From NCBI GenBank assembly GCA_028874795.1, contig JAPPHT010000032.1, forward strand, positions 1-63,803: 63,803 nucleotides of DNA, in the 5' to 3' direction. The stretch is from Chloroflexota bacterium. GTDB lineage: Bacteria > Chloroflexota > Dehalococcoidia > Lucifugimonadales > Australimonadaceae. The translations under genes were made by a program, and so were the position numbers. Under the pieces are notes generated by a model. It was given only the letters and a program-made list of their open reading frames with translations, did not search any database and was not told where the DNA came from. Below, one piece after another: positions 8,928 to 20,755 of the stretch (the stretch's first letter is position 1; every line of letters starts with the position of its first letter).

Positions 8928-10540
8928 GCGAGTATCCCCTTCGCGACCTCGCGCGCCTCGTCGATATCGGCGACGAAGTGGCCCTCTGGAACGCGCCGCA
9001 GCACGTTGAGCGCCTGCATCGTAACAGCAGGCCTCCCGCCGAGCCCCATGACGATACACTCTGTGTCTTGATCGTGCGCCACGTCGACCATCTGCTCGAT
9101 CACCAGCGCCGCGCTGTCGTCCATGTGCACCGTGTCCGAAAAGTCCAGGATCACGACCTCGTGGTCGCGGATGTCGGCCCCTATCGCATCGATCATCTTG
9201 CCGGACGATGCAACGGAGAAACTCCCGCGCATCGATACGAGGCCGACCCGAGCGGAGAAGATATCCGCGTCGTCGGACTCGTCCTCCGGGGTGAGGAACG
9301 TGCTGTCCAGGAGCGGCACGGAGATCACGCTGTCCAACTCCAGCCGCTCCCAGTGCCGCGCGCTCGCCATCCCGGCAACGATCAGGCCTATGGCGACCGC
9401 GGTCACCAGGTCCAGGAACACCGTAAGCCCCAGGGTGAGCACCATCACCAGCAGGTGCTCCCGCTGGACGCGGTGCATGCGGGTGATGAAACGCCAGTCG
9501 ATGATGTCCCAGCCCACCTTCATCAGGATGCCCGCGAGCACCGCGTGGGGGACCTGCTCGACGAACCGGCCGAGTTCCAGCACCAGCGCCAGCAGGATCC
9601 CCGCACAGAGCACGCCGGATACCGGCGTTCTCCCTCCGGCCCGCAGGTTCACCACGGTGCCCACCGTGGCTCCGGCGCCCGGCAGCCCGCCGATGAACCC
9701 GGCGACTGTGTTGCCGATGCCCTGCCCCACCAGTTCCCGGTTGGGGCTGTGCCGTGTGCGCGTGATCGCATCGGCCACCAGCGAGGTCAGCAGGCTGTCT
9801 ATAGACCCGAGGAGCGCAAGGATCAACGCCGGCTGGACGGCGCCCACCAGGAACCCCGGAGAGATGTCGAGGCGCTGCAGTTCCGGCAGACCGGTCGGGA
9901 CCTGGCCGATCACCGGCGTATCCGTCAGCCACAGGATCCCGAGCGCCGATCCGGCGATCAGCGCCGCGAGCGTGGGCGGCAGGTACTTCCGGAAGCGGGC
10001 GGGCCAGGCCACGCCGACCACGAGTGTCGTCGCGGCGATGGCAACCGCGCTCGGGTTCAGCTGGGTCAACGCGTCCGGCCACGCGCGGACCGCTCCCACC
10101 GGCCCGCCTGTCGCGGTGGCCAGCCCGATGAACGGCAACGTCTGGATGAGGATGATGATGACGCCGATGCCGGACATGAACCCCGATATCACCGAGTACG
10201 GCGTATACGCGACGAACCGCCCGATCCGCAGCACGCCGAGCAGGACCTGTATCGCCCCGGCCATGATGACGATGGTGAACGCCTTGGTGAAGTCGCCGTC
10301 GGCGTGGGCCGTCACGATGACGGCCATCGCGACGGCCATCGGACCGGTGGGGCCGGATATCTGGGACTTCGTCCCGCCGAACACGGCTGCGAAGAAACCG
10401 ACGGCGACCGCGCCGTACAGGCCCGCAATCGCCCCGATCCCCGACGCCACGCCGAAGGCGAGCGAAACCGGCAACGCCACCACCGCCGCTGTGATGCCGC
10501 CGAAAAGGTCCCCTCGAAACGTTCGGAAGTCGTAGCGCAT
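8924..10540 (-). CDS. SulP family anion transporter with STAS domain (copy 2)
   Basis: 538 residues, first gene of the tandem pair. Same architecture as copy 1: SulP membrane domain followed by a STAS domain ('DTVHMDDSAALVIEQM'). From about residue 355 on the two copies are almost identical, while the first half differs much more, which suggests gene conversion over the 3' half. The pair may form a heteromer or differ in substrate. Upstream lies a repeat-rich stretch (10541-11189) shared with divergent secA, so the promoter must be within it. Confidence 0.9.
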   Translation of the reverse strand: MRYDFRTFRGDLFGGITAAVVALPVSLAFGVASGIGAIAGLYGAVAVGFFAAVFGGTKSQISGPTGPMAVAMAVIVTAHADGDFTKAFTIVIMAGAIQVLLGVLRIGRFVAYTPYSVISGFMSGIGVIIILIQTLPFIGLATATGGPVGAVRAWPDALTQLNPSAVAIAATTLVVGVAWPARFRKYLPPTLAALIAGSALGILWLTDTPVIGQVPTGLPELQRLDISPGFLVGAVQPALILALLGSIDSLLTSLVADAITRTRHSPNRELVGQGIGNTVAGFIGGLPGAGATVGTVVNLRAGGRTPVSGVLCAGILLALVLELGRFVEQVPHAVLAGILMKVGWDIIDWRFITRMHRVQREHLLVMVLTLGLTVFLDLVTAVAIGLIVAGMASARHWERLELDSVISVPLLDSTFLTPEDESDDADIFSARVGLVSMRGSFSVASSGKMIDAIGADIRDHEVVILDFSDTVHMDDSAALVIEQMVDVAHDQDTECIVMGLGGRPAVTMQALNVLRRVPEGHFVADIDEAREVAKGILA

Positions 10541-11189
10541 CCTGCACCGGCGCCTGCAAACACGTAACGTCTGACCGGAAGGACTTTCTCACACGCATGG
10601 TGACTTTAGGGTGACTTTTCGCCACAGTTCTTATGACGGAATGATGACGGCTTCCTCAATCACCCGTGATTCCCGCACCAACGGGAATCCGAGTGCCCGG
10701 AGGGCACACAGTGACACGGGCAGGTCACGCGGCGCGGCAGGGCAGAGTGGAGGGTTGTCATTTCGAGCGGAGCCCGCGCTTTAACGCGTGAAATCATCTC
10801 GGAATGCCCTGCCTGGCTCCCCTCGCCCCCTGGGAGAGAGCCTGCCCTGAGCTTGCCGAACGGGGAAACGCGCTTCAGCGCGTGGGTGAGGGTGTATGGC
10901 GGGGCTGGGTAGGTGCCGCCTGGTGTAGGGGCATCCCTTGTGGGCGCCCTGCCTGGCCCCTTCCCCCCCGACGGGCGAAGGTTGGAGCCTGCCCCGCACT
11001 TGATGCGGGGATGGGGGTGAACCGGACGGAGCGCAGCTCCGTCGTTCCTGCGAAGGCAGGAACCCCGCCTGACTCCCCTCGCCCCTTGGTGTGCCGGGCC
11101 AGGGGCAGGTGAGATGGTCCGTCGCGGTGGCGGGAGTGAAGGCGGGTAGCAGCGTGCTGCTAGAATGAACATGGGAGGCCGTTCATACG
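10541..11189. other. repeat-rich intergenic region between SulP pair and secA
   Basis: No gene seen. It holds several short palindromes of types found elsewhere in the window: an imperfect 'GATTCCCG...CGGGAATCC' pair near 10670, 'GCGCTTTAACGCG' near 10776, 'GCGCTTCAGCGC' near 10871, 'TTCCTGCGAAGGCAGGAA' near 11043, and words such as 'GAGCTTGCCGAACGGGG' near 10849. Open frames here are produced by the repeats. The right end carries the secA promoter and ribosome site. Confidence 0.6.
11161..11166 (+). promoter_or_regulatory. possible -10 box of secA
   Basis: TAGAAT, 23 nt before the secA ATG. A GGGAGG ribosome site follows at 11173-11178. No good -35 element is visible 17 bp upstream, as for most promoters in this window. 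Confidence 0.4.
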
Positions 11190-13844
<2,655 letters not shown>

Positions 13845-13849
13845 CCGCC

Positions 13850-14572
13850 ATGGAGACGACCGTCGCGCTGCGCCCCACGCCCGTGTCCACGCCATCACCC
13901 GACGATCCGGACGCGCCCGACCACGGAACGGTACAGCGCTTCCGCAGCGCACTCGCCAACGGCATGCCCTGGCCGGAAGCGCTCCTCACGGCCATCGGCG
14001 AATGGACGGCCCCCTTCGAGGTCGTGGACGGCGTGCGGCTCGACTATCTCATCGAAGGCGAGGCGTTCGACTGGCTGCTCCTGGCGGAACGTCTGCTCCG
14101 CGAGGCCCCTGCGGGACGCATCTCGAGCGCGGACGTGGAGCGTCTGCTCTTCGGCGGTGTGCTGCCGGATGGGGTGAGCGAGGCAGAGTTCAAGAGCCTG
14201 CTGGGGCCGGCGAAGTACCGGGCGCACCTCAACCACCTCTACGGCGTCGTGGTGGAAGAGGCGCTGTGGTACGCAGTGGGGCGGGAGGTGGAGAAGGAGC
14301 GCAGCGTGCGCGGCCTGCAACACCCGTTCGGTGTGGAGAACCTCATCGCGGAGCGGCTCTACCGCGCGGAGCTCACCACCCTCCTGCGGCAGTTCCAGCG
14401 CGAGCATGGACGCGGGCAGCGCGTTCGCCTCACGCTCGGCGAGTCCCACGCCTTCACGTACTGGCTCTTCAAGCGGCGCGTCGCCAATTCCGACCAGGCC
14501 CGCATCGCCAGCGACACGCGCAAGGGGCTGCGGATGCTCAGCGAGATACGGGAGCGCACCGGCGCCGGCTAG
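13850..14572 (+). CDS. conserved-looking protein of unknown function downstream of secA
   Basis: 240 residues. Not recognised. It starts 5 nt after secA, so probably in the same transcript. First 25 residues are Pro/Asp-rich and low complexity; the rest looks like a mixed helical domain with 'GEAFDWLLLAERLLREAP', a stretch 'LYGVVVEEALWYAVGREVE' and a basic, Arg-rich C-terminal helix pair. No signal peptide or membrane segment. The frame is open upstream into the secA 3' end, but the ATG at 13850 is the only start that does not overlap secA widely. Its stop overlaps the PIN gene stop on the other strand by 4 nt. Confidence 0.65.
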   Translation: METTVALRPTPVSTPSPDDPDAPDHGTVQRFRSALANGMPWPEALLTAIGEWTAPFEVVDGVRLDYLIEGEAFDWLLLAERLLREAPAGRISSADVERLLFGGVLPDGVSEAEFKSLLGPAKYRAHLNHLYGVVVEEALWYAVGREVEKERSVRGLQHPFGVENLIAERLYRAELTTLLRQFQREHGRGQRVRLTLGESHAFTYWLFKRRVANSDQARIASDTRKGLRMLSEIRERTGAG

Positions 14573-14970
14573 GGAACGAACACTTCCAGCGGGACCGCCA
14601 CGTCCGGAGCGCCACGCAGGATGGCAGCGTCCATGCTCACGAGCGTCACACCCATCGCCCGCGCCAGCGCGACGAACTCGGCATCGTAGGCGGTCAGGCC
14701 GCACTCGAGGGCAACGTCGATAACTGCATCCCCGGGCATGTCGTAGATGCGATTCCCCAGTATGGCCGCCGCATCAGCGGCCATCGCCTTCGCTCGCTCA
14801 GGCGTGAAGTCACCTCGACGTACGTAGCGCAGCAGGGCATTCCTAAACTCGATCGGCAGGATGGGAGGTGCAGACCACTCACGGTCGAAGGCAAGGACAT
14901 GAGATGCCCTAGAGGTCACGTCTTCATCGACCAAGAGCCCGACCATAACGTTCGTGTCGACCACGATCAT
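14569..14970 (-). CDS. PIN-domain ribonuclease toxin (VapC/FitB-like)
   Basis: 133 residues. PIN fold with the acidic metal-binding residues in place: Asp in 'VVDTNVMVG' (residue 5), Glu in 'LPIEFRNALL', Asp in 'LTAYDAEFVALA' and Asp in 'VSMDAAIL'. PIN toxins cut tRNA or rRNA when freed from their antitoxin. ATG at 14970 overlaps the antitoxin stop in an ATGA, the usual layout for these pairs, with the antitoxin first. Confidence 0.9.
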   Translation of the reverse strand: MIVVDTNVMVGLLVDEDVTSRASHVLAFDREWSAPPILPIEFRNALLRYVRRGDFTPERAKAMAADAAAILGNRIYDMPGDAVIDVALECGLTAYDAEFVALARAMGVTLVSMDAAILRGAPDVAVPLEVFVP

Positions 14971-15251
14971 GGATGCCTGGAGTCCCGCATCTCTCGAATC
15001 ATGTCAGGGTCGAAATCGACCTTGCCTATGGCCTTCTGACGTTCCCTGATGCGCTTCAGGAGCGCCTCGCGCTCCTCGTCATTGAGCGGGGCAGTTGGCT
15101 CAGAATCGGCAGTGAATCCTCCCAAACGCAGGCGCCGGGACAGCGTGAGCCGCGCGAGTATCTCGCCGTTCAGACTGCGATGGTTCCGCTTGGCGGCGGC
15201 TTTCAGCTCCGCGTGCAGGTCTTCGGGCACGTTGCGCAGCGCGATATTCAT
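14967..15251 (-). CDS. ribbon-helix-helix antitoxin (FitA-like)
   Basis: 94 residues. The first 40 residues form a ribbon-helix-helix pattern: 'NIALRNVPEDLHAELKAAA' then 'NHRSLNGEILARL'. This would bind operator DNA as a dimer. The C-terminal part is charged and would wrap the PIN toxin. Start at 15251 has GGAGAG about 7 nt upstream. A perfect 9-bp inverted repeat upstream is the likely operator, giving autoregulation. Confidence 0.88.
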   Translation of the reverse strand: MNIALRNVPEDLHAELKAAAKRNHRSLNGEILARLTLSRRLRLGGFTADSEPTAPLNDEEREALLKRIRERQKAIGKVDFDPDMIREMRDSRHP

Positions 15252-15271
15252 CGTGGCTCTCCGGAGGAAGA

Positions 15272-15303
15272 GTGCTATCAGGATGCTATCTCTATGATAG
15301 CAC
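15272..15303. promoter_or_regulatory. operator-like inverted repeat of the PIN/antitoxin pair
   Basis: Perfect 9-bp arms GTGCTATCA (15272-15280) and TGATAGCAC (15295-15303), 14 bp apart, 21 bp upstream of the antitoxin start. The spacer contains another GCTATC half site. Position and symmetry fit binding of two ribbon-helix-helix dimers over the promoter. It lies between the antitoxin start and the stop of the MFS gene. Confidence 0.7.
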
Positions 15304-15313
15304 CGCGGGAAAG

Positions 15314-16603
15314 TCAGGCCCCGGCTTGCGCCTGCTCCTGCTGGGCCTCCAACGGCACGGCGACCGGGCCCCGCTTACGGTGCTTTCCCGCCGTCTCCAC
15401 AGCGACGTACGCGAACACCACGACAGTCACCGTCCAAAGCACCGCGTTGAACCCGAACGCCGCGTGGTAGGAGTGGATGGAGAGGAGGCTCATGGAGACC
15501 ACCGGCCCGATCATCCCCGCTGCGTCGCCGAACGTCCGGAAGAGCCCTATCGCCATACCCCGCATCCCGGACGGCGCAAGGTCCGCGACATAGGCGACGG
15601 GCGCCTGGCCACTCCACCCCTGGGCGATATGCAGCAGGAAGAACGCCGCCAGGAACGGCCCCAGTGTATCCGCGAACGGCACCCAGGCGATGGCGACGCC
15701 GGTGACGATTCCGGCGGGCACGATGATGATCTTCCTCCCATACCTGTCTGCCACCGTTCCCGCCGGGTAGATGAGTATCCCGTGCATGAGCGATGAGAAG
15801 GTGAAGAGCAGTCCGATCGCGCCCGGCCCCATCTCCAGTATGTCGTTTACGAACGCCGGTATCAGCGTCGTGAACATGCCCCCGCGCAGGAAGAACGCCG
15901 AGAACCCGAGTACGCACACCATCAGAAAGCTCGTGTCCCGCAGCAGGAAGAGTGCGCCCCGCGGCGAGTTGCTATGGCGAACGCGGACCCCGGCGGCCTC
16001 GGTCCCGGGCTGCGGGCGTGTCTCCGGCAGCCGGACGATGCCCCACAGCGCGAAGACGAGCACGAAGATACCGGAGACGTAGAACGGCGCACGCGTCCCG
16101 AACACCTCGCCTATCAGCCCGCCCAGCGCCGGGCTGCCCGTCCCCACAACGAGCTGCAGCCCGTGCATCAGCCCCAGCACGCGGCCACGGTTCTCCACCG
16201 TGCTCAGGTCCGCAGCCACGACGTTCGCCATCACGATGGTCATTGAACTGGCCACGCCGCACAGGAACCGGAGTGCGAGGAACGTCGGCACGTCCTGGGC
16301 GAATCCGCCCAGCGTTGCGAACAGGGCAACCCCCAGCCCGCCAAGGGTGATGATCCACTTCCGCCCCACCTTGTCCGACAGCATGCCCGCAGGGATGTTC
16401 GTGATGAACCGCCCCACGGCGTAGATGGAAAACGTGAGCCCCAGAGCGAAGAAGCTCCCGCCGATCAGCTCCATGAACCGCGGGATGACCGGCGTAATGA
16501 TCATCATCGAGGCGTGAGCCGACGCGATCAGCCCGCCGGCGATGACGACAAGCTCCAGCCGGAGGCCACCAGTGATAGCGCGTTTCGAGGGTACGAGCCG
16601 CAT
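15314..16603 (-). CDS. MFS transporter
   Basis: 429 residues, about 12 membrane segments. MFS motif A is present in both halves: 'AGMLSDKVGRK' after segment 2 and 'AGTVADRYGRK' in the second half. ATG at 16603, without a clear ribosome site. Downstream of valS on the same strand with an 82-nt gap, but probably not functionally linked. Probably a drug or metabolite exporter; substrate unknown. Confidence 0.88.
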   Translation of the reverse strand: MRLVPSKRAITGGLRLELVVIAGGLIASAHASMMIITPVIPRFMELIGGSFFALGLTFSIYAVGRFITNIPAGMLSDKVGRKWIITLGGLGVALFATLGGFAQDVPTFLALRFLCGVASSMTIVMANVVAADLSTVENRGRVLGLMHGLQLVVGTGSPALGGLIGEVFGTRAPFYVSGIFVLVFALWGIVRLPETRPQPGTEAAGVRVRHSNSPRGALFLLRDTSFLMVCVLGFSAFFLRGGMFTTLIPAFVNDILEMGPGAIGLLFTFSSLMHGILIYPAGTVADRYGRKIIIVPAGIVTGVAIAWVPFADTLGPFLAAFFLLHIAQGWSGQAPVAYVADLAPSGMRGMAIGLFRTFGDAAGMIGPVVSMSLLSIHSYHAAFGFNAVLWTVTVVVFAYVAVETAGKHRKRGPVAVPLEAQQEQAQAGA

Positions 16604-16685
16604 CGCCTACGGGCCGCTCACGGCGTCTGCGGCCGACGGCGGTCCAGGGCCTTCCCGGTTTGCATGTGTCCTCATGCCGATGGGG

Positions 16686-19379
16686 CTACCCTCCCAGATC
16701 GCGGAGGAGTCCGGTGATCCGTTCAAGCCTGGCGCGGCCGCTCTCCAGACGTTCGCGCTCGCGCTCCACCACTTCCTCAGGCGCCTTGTCCAGGAACTGA
16801 GGGTTGCGCAGGCGGCCTTCAAGCCCTGCAACGTGCTTCTCAACCGTGGCCGCTTCGCCGCGAAGCCGCTCCCTCTCCGCCTCCAGGTCCACCGACCCGC
16901 CAACGTTGAGCGCCACCATCGCGTCCCGCACGACGAGCCGCACGGTGTCTTCACCCGCTTCGGCATCCCCGAACCGCAATGCGCCGACGCGCGCCAGGCT
17001 GCGGATGGCGTCCGCCTCCGTTTCCAGCGCATCCGACGCGCGTGACGAGGCGACCGTCGCATCGAGCAAAGCCTGAGGCTCGATCTTGAGCTCCGCCCGC
17101 ACGTTACGGACGGCTCGCACGAGGTCTATCAGCAACTCCACTTCCTCGGAGGCCGGTGCGTCAGCCTCCCTCCGGGCCTGCAGCTCCTCCTCGGACAGGC
17201 GCGCCTTCGGGTCCGGGTACGGAGCGATCATGATGGACTCGGGGAGGTTGGCCTCGTTCGGAAGCCCGGCGGTGAGGCGTTGCCATATCTCTTCGGTGAC
17301 GAACGGCATGAAGGGATGGAGCAGCCGAAGCACCCGCTCCAGCACGTGCGCCAGTACACGGCGCGGCTGGTCGTCGCCGTTACGCATCCGCACCTTCGCG
17401 AGCTCGATGTACCAGTCTGCGAAGTCGCTCCAGATGAACTCGTGGAGGACGCGCTCCGCCTCGCCTATCTGGAACTCGGCGATCAGGTCGTTCACGCGGA
17501 CCGCCGTCTGCTGCGCCTTCGAGAGCATCCACCGGTCATGACGGTGTTCGCGCGGGGGCGCGGCGTACCAGCCCTCCATGCCCTCCATGCCCTCTGTCTG
17601 GCCGATGACGAACCGGCCGACGTTCCACAGCTTGTTCGCGAAGTTGCGCGCCGCCTCCAGCCGTTCGTCGCTGAAACGCGTGTCGTTTCCGGGCGTGGTG
17701 CCGGTGGTCAACGCGAAGCGCAGGGCGTCCGTGCCGTACTGATCGATGGCGTCCAGCGGGTCGCGGACGTTCCCGCGCGTCTTGCTCATCTTCTGCCCGT
17801 GCTCGTCGCGCACCAGGCCGTGCAGGTAGACGGTGCGGAAGGGAACGTCTCCCATGTTCCGCATGCCCATCATGATCATGCGGGCCACCCAGAAGAAGAG
17901 GATGTCGTAGCCCGTCTCCATCACGGAGGTGGGGTAGAAGTAGTCCAGGTCGGCGTTGCGCTCGGGCCACCCGAGCGTCGAGTGCGTCCACAGGCCGGAA
18001 GAGAACCACGTGTCGAGCACGTCTTCGTCCTGCTCGATGTCGCCCGAGCCGCAGGCCTCGCAGCCCTGCGGCTCGTCGACGGCGACGGTCATGTGCCCGC
18101 ATCCTGCGCAGTACCAGACCGGGATCCGGTGCCCCCACCACAGCTGGCGGGAGATGCACCAGTCGCGGATGTTCTCCATCCAGTTCTCGTAGACACGCGC
18201 GAAGCGCTCCGGAACGATGCGGATGCGCCCGTCCCTTACTGCGGCGAGCGCGGGCTCAGCCAGCGGGCCTATCTTCACGAACCACTGTGTAGAGACGATG
18301 GGCTCCACCGTATCGCCGCTGCGCTGACAGTGGCCCACCGAGTGCGTGTGCGGCTCCACCTTCTCCAGCAGCCCTTCACGCTCCAGTTGTCCGACGATCG
18401 CTTTCCGCGCCTCGAACCGGTCGAAACCCGCGTAGGGCCCCGCCTCCTCGTTGAGCGTGCCGTCCGGATTCAGGATGTTCACGATGGGCAGGCCGTGCCG
18501 CTCGCCGGTCTCGAAGTCGTTGGGGTCGTGGCCGGGCGTGATCTTCAGAGCGCCTGTGCCGAACTCCGCTGCTACCGCGTCGTCGGCGATCACCGGGATG
18601 AGTCGTCCCAGCACCGGCAGGCGGACGCTCGTGCCCTGCGCTCCGGCGTAACGCGCGTCCGTGGGGTTCACCGCGACGGCCGTGTCACCGAGCAGCGTCT
18701 CCGGGCGGGTCGTCGCGACAGTGAGGTGGCCGGACCCGTCCTCGTAGAGGTAGCGGATGTAGTAGAGGTTGCCCTGCTCCTCTTCGTGCTCGACCTCCAG
18801 GTCCGAGAGGGCGGTGCGACAACTGACGCACCAGTTGATCATCCGCTCGCCGCGGTAGATGAGCCCCTCGTCGTAGAGCTTCTTGAACGTCGTGCGGACG
18901 GCGCGGGCCGGCCCCTCGTCCAGCGTGAACGTCTTGCGTTCCCAGTCGCACGACGCCCCCAACCTTCGGTGCTGGTTGTCTATCGTGTCGCCGGTCTTGT
19001 CCACCCACTCCCAGATGCGCTTGAGGAACGCCTCCCGCCCGATGTCGTGCCTCGTCAACTCTTCCGCGGCCAGCTGGCGCTCGACGACGACCTGTGTGGC
19101 GATGCCTGCATGGTCAGTGCCGGGCAGGTAGAGCGCCACGTCGCCCTTCATGCGGTGGTAGCGCGTGAGCGCGTCCTCTATGGCCGCCGTCATCGCGTGG
19201 CCGAGGTGCAGTTCACCGGTCACGTTCGGCGGGGGCATGATGATGGTGAAGGGTTCGCGCGCCGGGTCCGGCGTGGCCCTGAAGAACCCGGAGCGCTCCC
19301 ACCATTCGTACAGCCTGCCCTCAACCTGATGCGGGTCGTAGGCTTTCGCGAGCGGCTCGCCGGCCGGGTTCGTCGTCAT
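16686..19379 (-). CDS. valS: valine--tRNA ligase
   Basis: 897 residues, full length for ValRS. Class I signature 'PPPNVTGELHLGHA' near residue 49 and 'KMSKTRGN' near 530. Four Cys that may bind zinc lie in 'CAGCGHM...CEACGSG' around residue 420. The C-terminal 70 residues form the coiled-coil tRNA-binding arm. ATG at 19379 with GGAG upstream; a TAACAT at 19419-19424 on the same strand may be its -10 box. Divergent from the next MFS gene. Confidence 0.97.
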   Translation of the reverse strand: MTTNPAGEPLAKAYDPHQVEGRLYEWWERSGFFRATPDPAREPFTIIMPPPNVTGELHLGHAMTAAIEDALTRYHRMKGDVALYLPGTDHAGIATQVVVERQLAAEELTRHDIGREAFLKRIWEWVDKTGDTIDNQHRRLGASCDWERKTFTLDEGPARAVRTTFKKLYDEGLIYRGERMINWCVSCRTALSDLEVEHEEEQGNLYYIRYLYEDGSGHLTVATTRPETLLGDTAVAVNPTDARYAGAQGTSVRLPVLGRLIPVIADDAVAAEFGTGALKITPGHDPNDFETGERHGLPIVNILNPDGTLNEEAGPYAGFDRFEARKAIVGQLEREGLLEKVEPHTHSVGHCQRSGDTVEPIVSTQWFVKIGPLAEPALAAVRDGRIRIVPERFARVYENWMENIRDWCISRQLWWGHRIPVWYCAGCGHMTVAVDEPQGCEACGSGDIEQDEDVLDTWFSSGLWTHSTLGWPERNADLDYFYPTSVMETGYDILFFWVARMIMMGMRNMGDVPFRTVYLHGLVRDEHGQKMSKTRGNVRDPLDAIDQYGTDALRFALTTGTTPGNDTRFSDERLEAARNFANKLWNVGRFVIGQTEGMEGMEGWYAAPPREHRHDRWMLSKAQQTAVRVNDLIAEFQIGEAERVLHEFIWSDFADWYIELAKVRMRNGDDQPRRVLAHVLERVLRLLHPFMPFVTEEIWQRLTAGLPNEANLPESIMIAPYPDPKARLSEEELQARREADAPASEEVELLIDLVRAVRNVRAELKIEPQALLDATVASSRASDALETEADAIRSLARVGALRFGDAEAGEDTVRLVVRDAMVALNVGGSVDLEAERERLRGEAATVEKHVAGLEGRLRNPQFLDKAPEEVVERERERLESGRARLERITGLLRDLGG

Positions 19380-19482
19380 GCGCGCGGGGCTCCGGGAGAT
19401 CGGGGTGATCGAGTGTCCATGTTAGCAGACGCCGCGCTCAGCCTGCGGGGCTGTCCGTCCCTGCCTCCGGAACACCGGATGC

Positions 19483-19488
19483 TATCCT
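19483..19488 (+). promoter_or_regulatory. -10 box of a probably leaderless MFS transcript
   Basis: TATCCT followed by 7 nt and then the GTG start at 19496, with no ribosome site between. Transcription would start at or next to the start codon. Confidence 0.5.
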
Positions 19489-19495
19489 GCTGAAC

Positions 19496-20716
19496 GTGTC
19501 GGTCCAGAAGCGCTCACGCCCCGTCTCCTGGAAGACGAACCTCGCAGCACTGTGGTTCGCGCAGGTGGGGACGACCCTCGGCTTCTCCTTCACGTTCCCC
19601 TTCTACCCACTCTTCTTCGAGGAACTGGGCGGACTGACGACCGAGCGCGCCGCTTTCTGGGCCGGCCTGTCCGGGTGGGCGTTCGGTCTCGGCATGGGAC
19701 TCTCCAGCCCCATCTGGGGCGTTCTGGGAGACCGTTTCGGGCGCAAACTGAACGTCCTGCGCGCGCTCTTCCTCGGAGGCATCTTTCTGACGCTGTCCGG
19801 TTTCTCGCAGACACCGCTGCAGCTCATGGCCTCACGCTTCGTCATCGGCGCGACCAGCGGGGTGGTGCCGACCATCATGGCCCTCGTCGCGGCGGAGACC
19901 CCCCGGGAGCGGCTCTCGTTCGCCGCTGGCATCATCCAGTCCGGTCTCTTTGCCGGTATCGCGCTTGGTCCCTTCCTCGGAGGCGTCATCTACGACGCCT
20001 GGGGGATCCAGGCGGCTTTCATCGCCACCGGGGTCGTGCTGTGGAGCTCCGCCGTCATCGTCGTCCTCCTTGTGCGGGAGGACTTCCATCCGGCGGAGTC
20101 TTCCCTGGGTGTCACGCAACCGCTCATCACCCTTTGGCAGTTGAGCACCTCCCGCCTGATGCTTCCGCTCTACGGCATCGTCTTTCTCATTCTGGCTTCA
20201 CACCTGATCATCCAACCCGCCATCCCCGGACTGGTAGGCGTAGTGAAGGGCGTTCCGCCTTCCGGCACCGACTCCGGCATCGTGTTCGCCCTGGGAGGCA
20301 TAGCCTCTGCGGTCTCCTCCGTGGCGATGGGCTGGCTCGCTCCGAAGATCGGGCTGCGGCGCATATTCATCGTCGGCACAGTACTGGCGGCGTTCGCGTC
20401 GCTCGTCCCGTACTTCGCGAACGACTATGTCACGCTCGCCGCGGGCTTCGCCGCCATCGCGCTCTTCTCCGGCGGCCTTTCCGGGCTCGTGAATGGACTT
20501 ATCGCGCTCCGCACCCCCAGTGGTCAGCACGGCGCCGCATTCGGGTCTGCGCAGCTGGCGCACGCGGCGGGCGTAGCCCTGGGGCCGCTGGCAGGCGGCG
20601 CGATGGTGGTGACCTGGGGACTGCGGAGCGTCTTCCTGCTCGAGGTGGCCGCGTTCGTCCTCGTGCTGGTCGTCATCGTCGCCCTGATGGGCTCGCGCGG
20701 CGGCCGGAACGAGTAA
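19496..20716 (+). CDS. MFS transporter
   Basis: 406 residues, about 12 membrane segments, motif A 'WGVLGDRFGRK' after segment 2. The N-terminus resembles tetracycline/multidrug exporters ('WFAQVGTTLGFSFTFPFYPL'). GTG start at 19496, placed 7 nt after a TATCCT hexamer. Forty bases upstream of coaX but with its own probable promoter. Substrate unknown. Confidence 0.87.
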   Translation: MSVQKRSRPVSWKTNLAALWFAQVGTTLGFSFTFPFYPLFFEELGGLTTERAAFWAGLSGWAFGLGMGLSSPIWGVLGDRFGRKLNVLRALFLGGIFLTLSGFSQTPLQLMASRFVIGATSGVVPTIMALVAAETPRERLSFAAGIIQSGLFAGIALGPFLGGVIYDAWGIQAAFIATGVVLWSSAVIVVLLVREDFHPAESSLGVTQPLITLWQLSTSRLMLPLYGIVFLILASHLIIQPAIPGLVGVVKGVPPSGTDSGIVFALGGIASAVSSVAMGWLAPKIGLRRIFIVGTVLAAFASLVPYFANDYVTLAAGFAAIALFSGGLSGLVNGLIALRTPSGQHGAAFGSAQLAHAAGVALGPLAGGAMVVTWGLRSVFLLEVAAFVLVLVVIVALMGSRGGRNE

Positions 20717-20743
20717 GGAAGCTGCCGCTACTCGTGAGGGGCG

Positions 20744-20749
20744 TATAAT
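20744..20749 (+). promoter_or_regulatory. -10 box of a probably leaderless coaX transcript
   Basis: Consensus TATAAT, then 6 nt, then ATG at 20756. No ribosome site can fit. This is the clearest leaderless case in the window. Confidence 0.65.
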
Positions 20750-20755
20750 CTCGCC

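Noticed and set aside
7302-10625. A 1107-codon open frame covering both SulP genes
   Set aside because: Only the part below 8927 is coding; above it the same strand carries the second SulP gene in another frame with full family motifs.
19380-19495. T-box or riboswitch before valS
   Set aside because: The gap to the divergent gene is too short and shows no T-box sequence or terminator hairpin.
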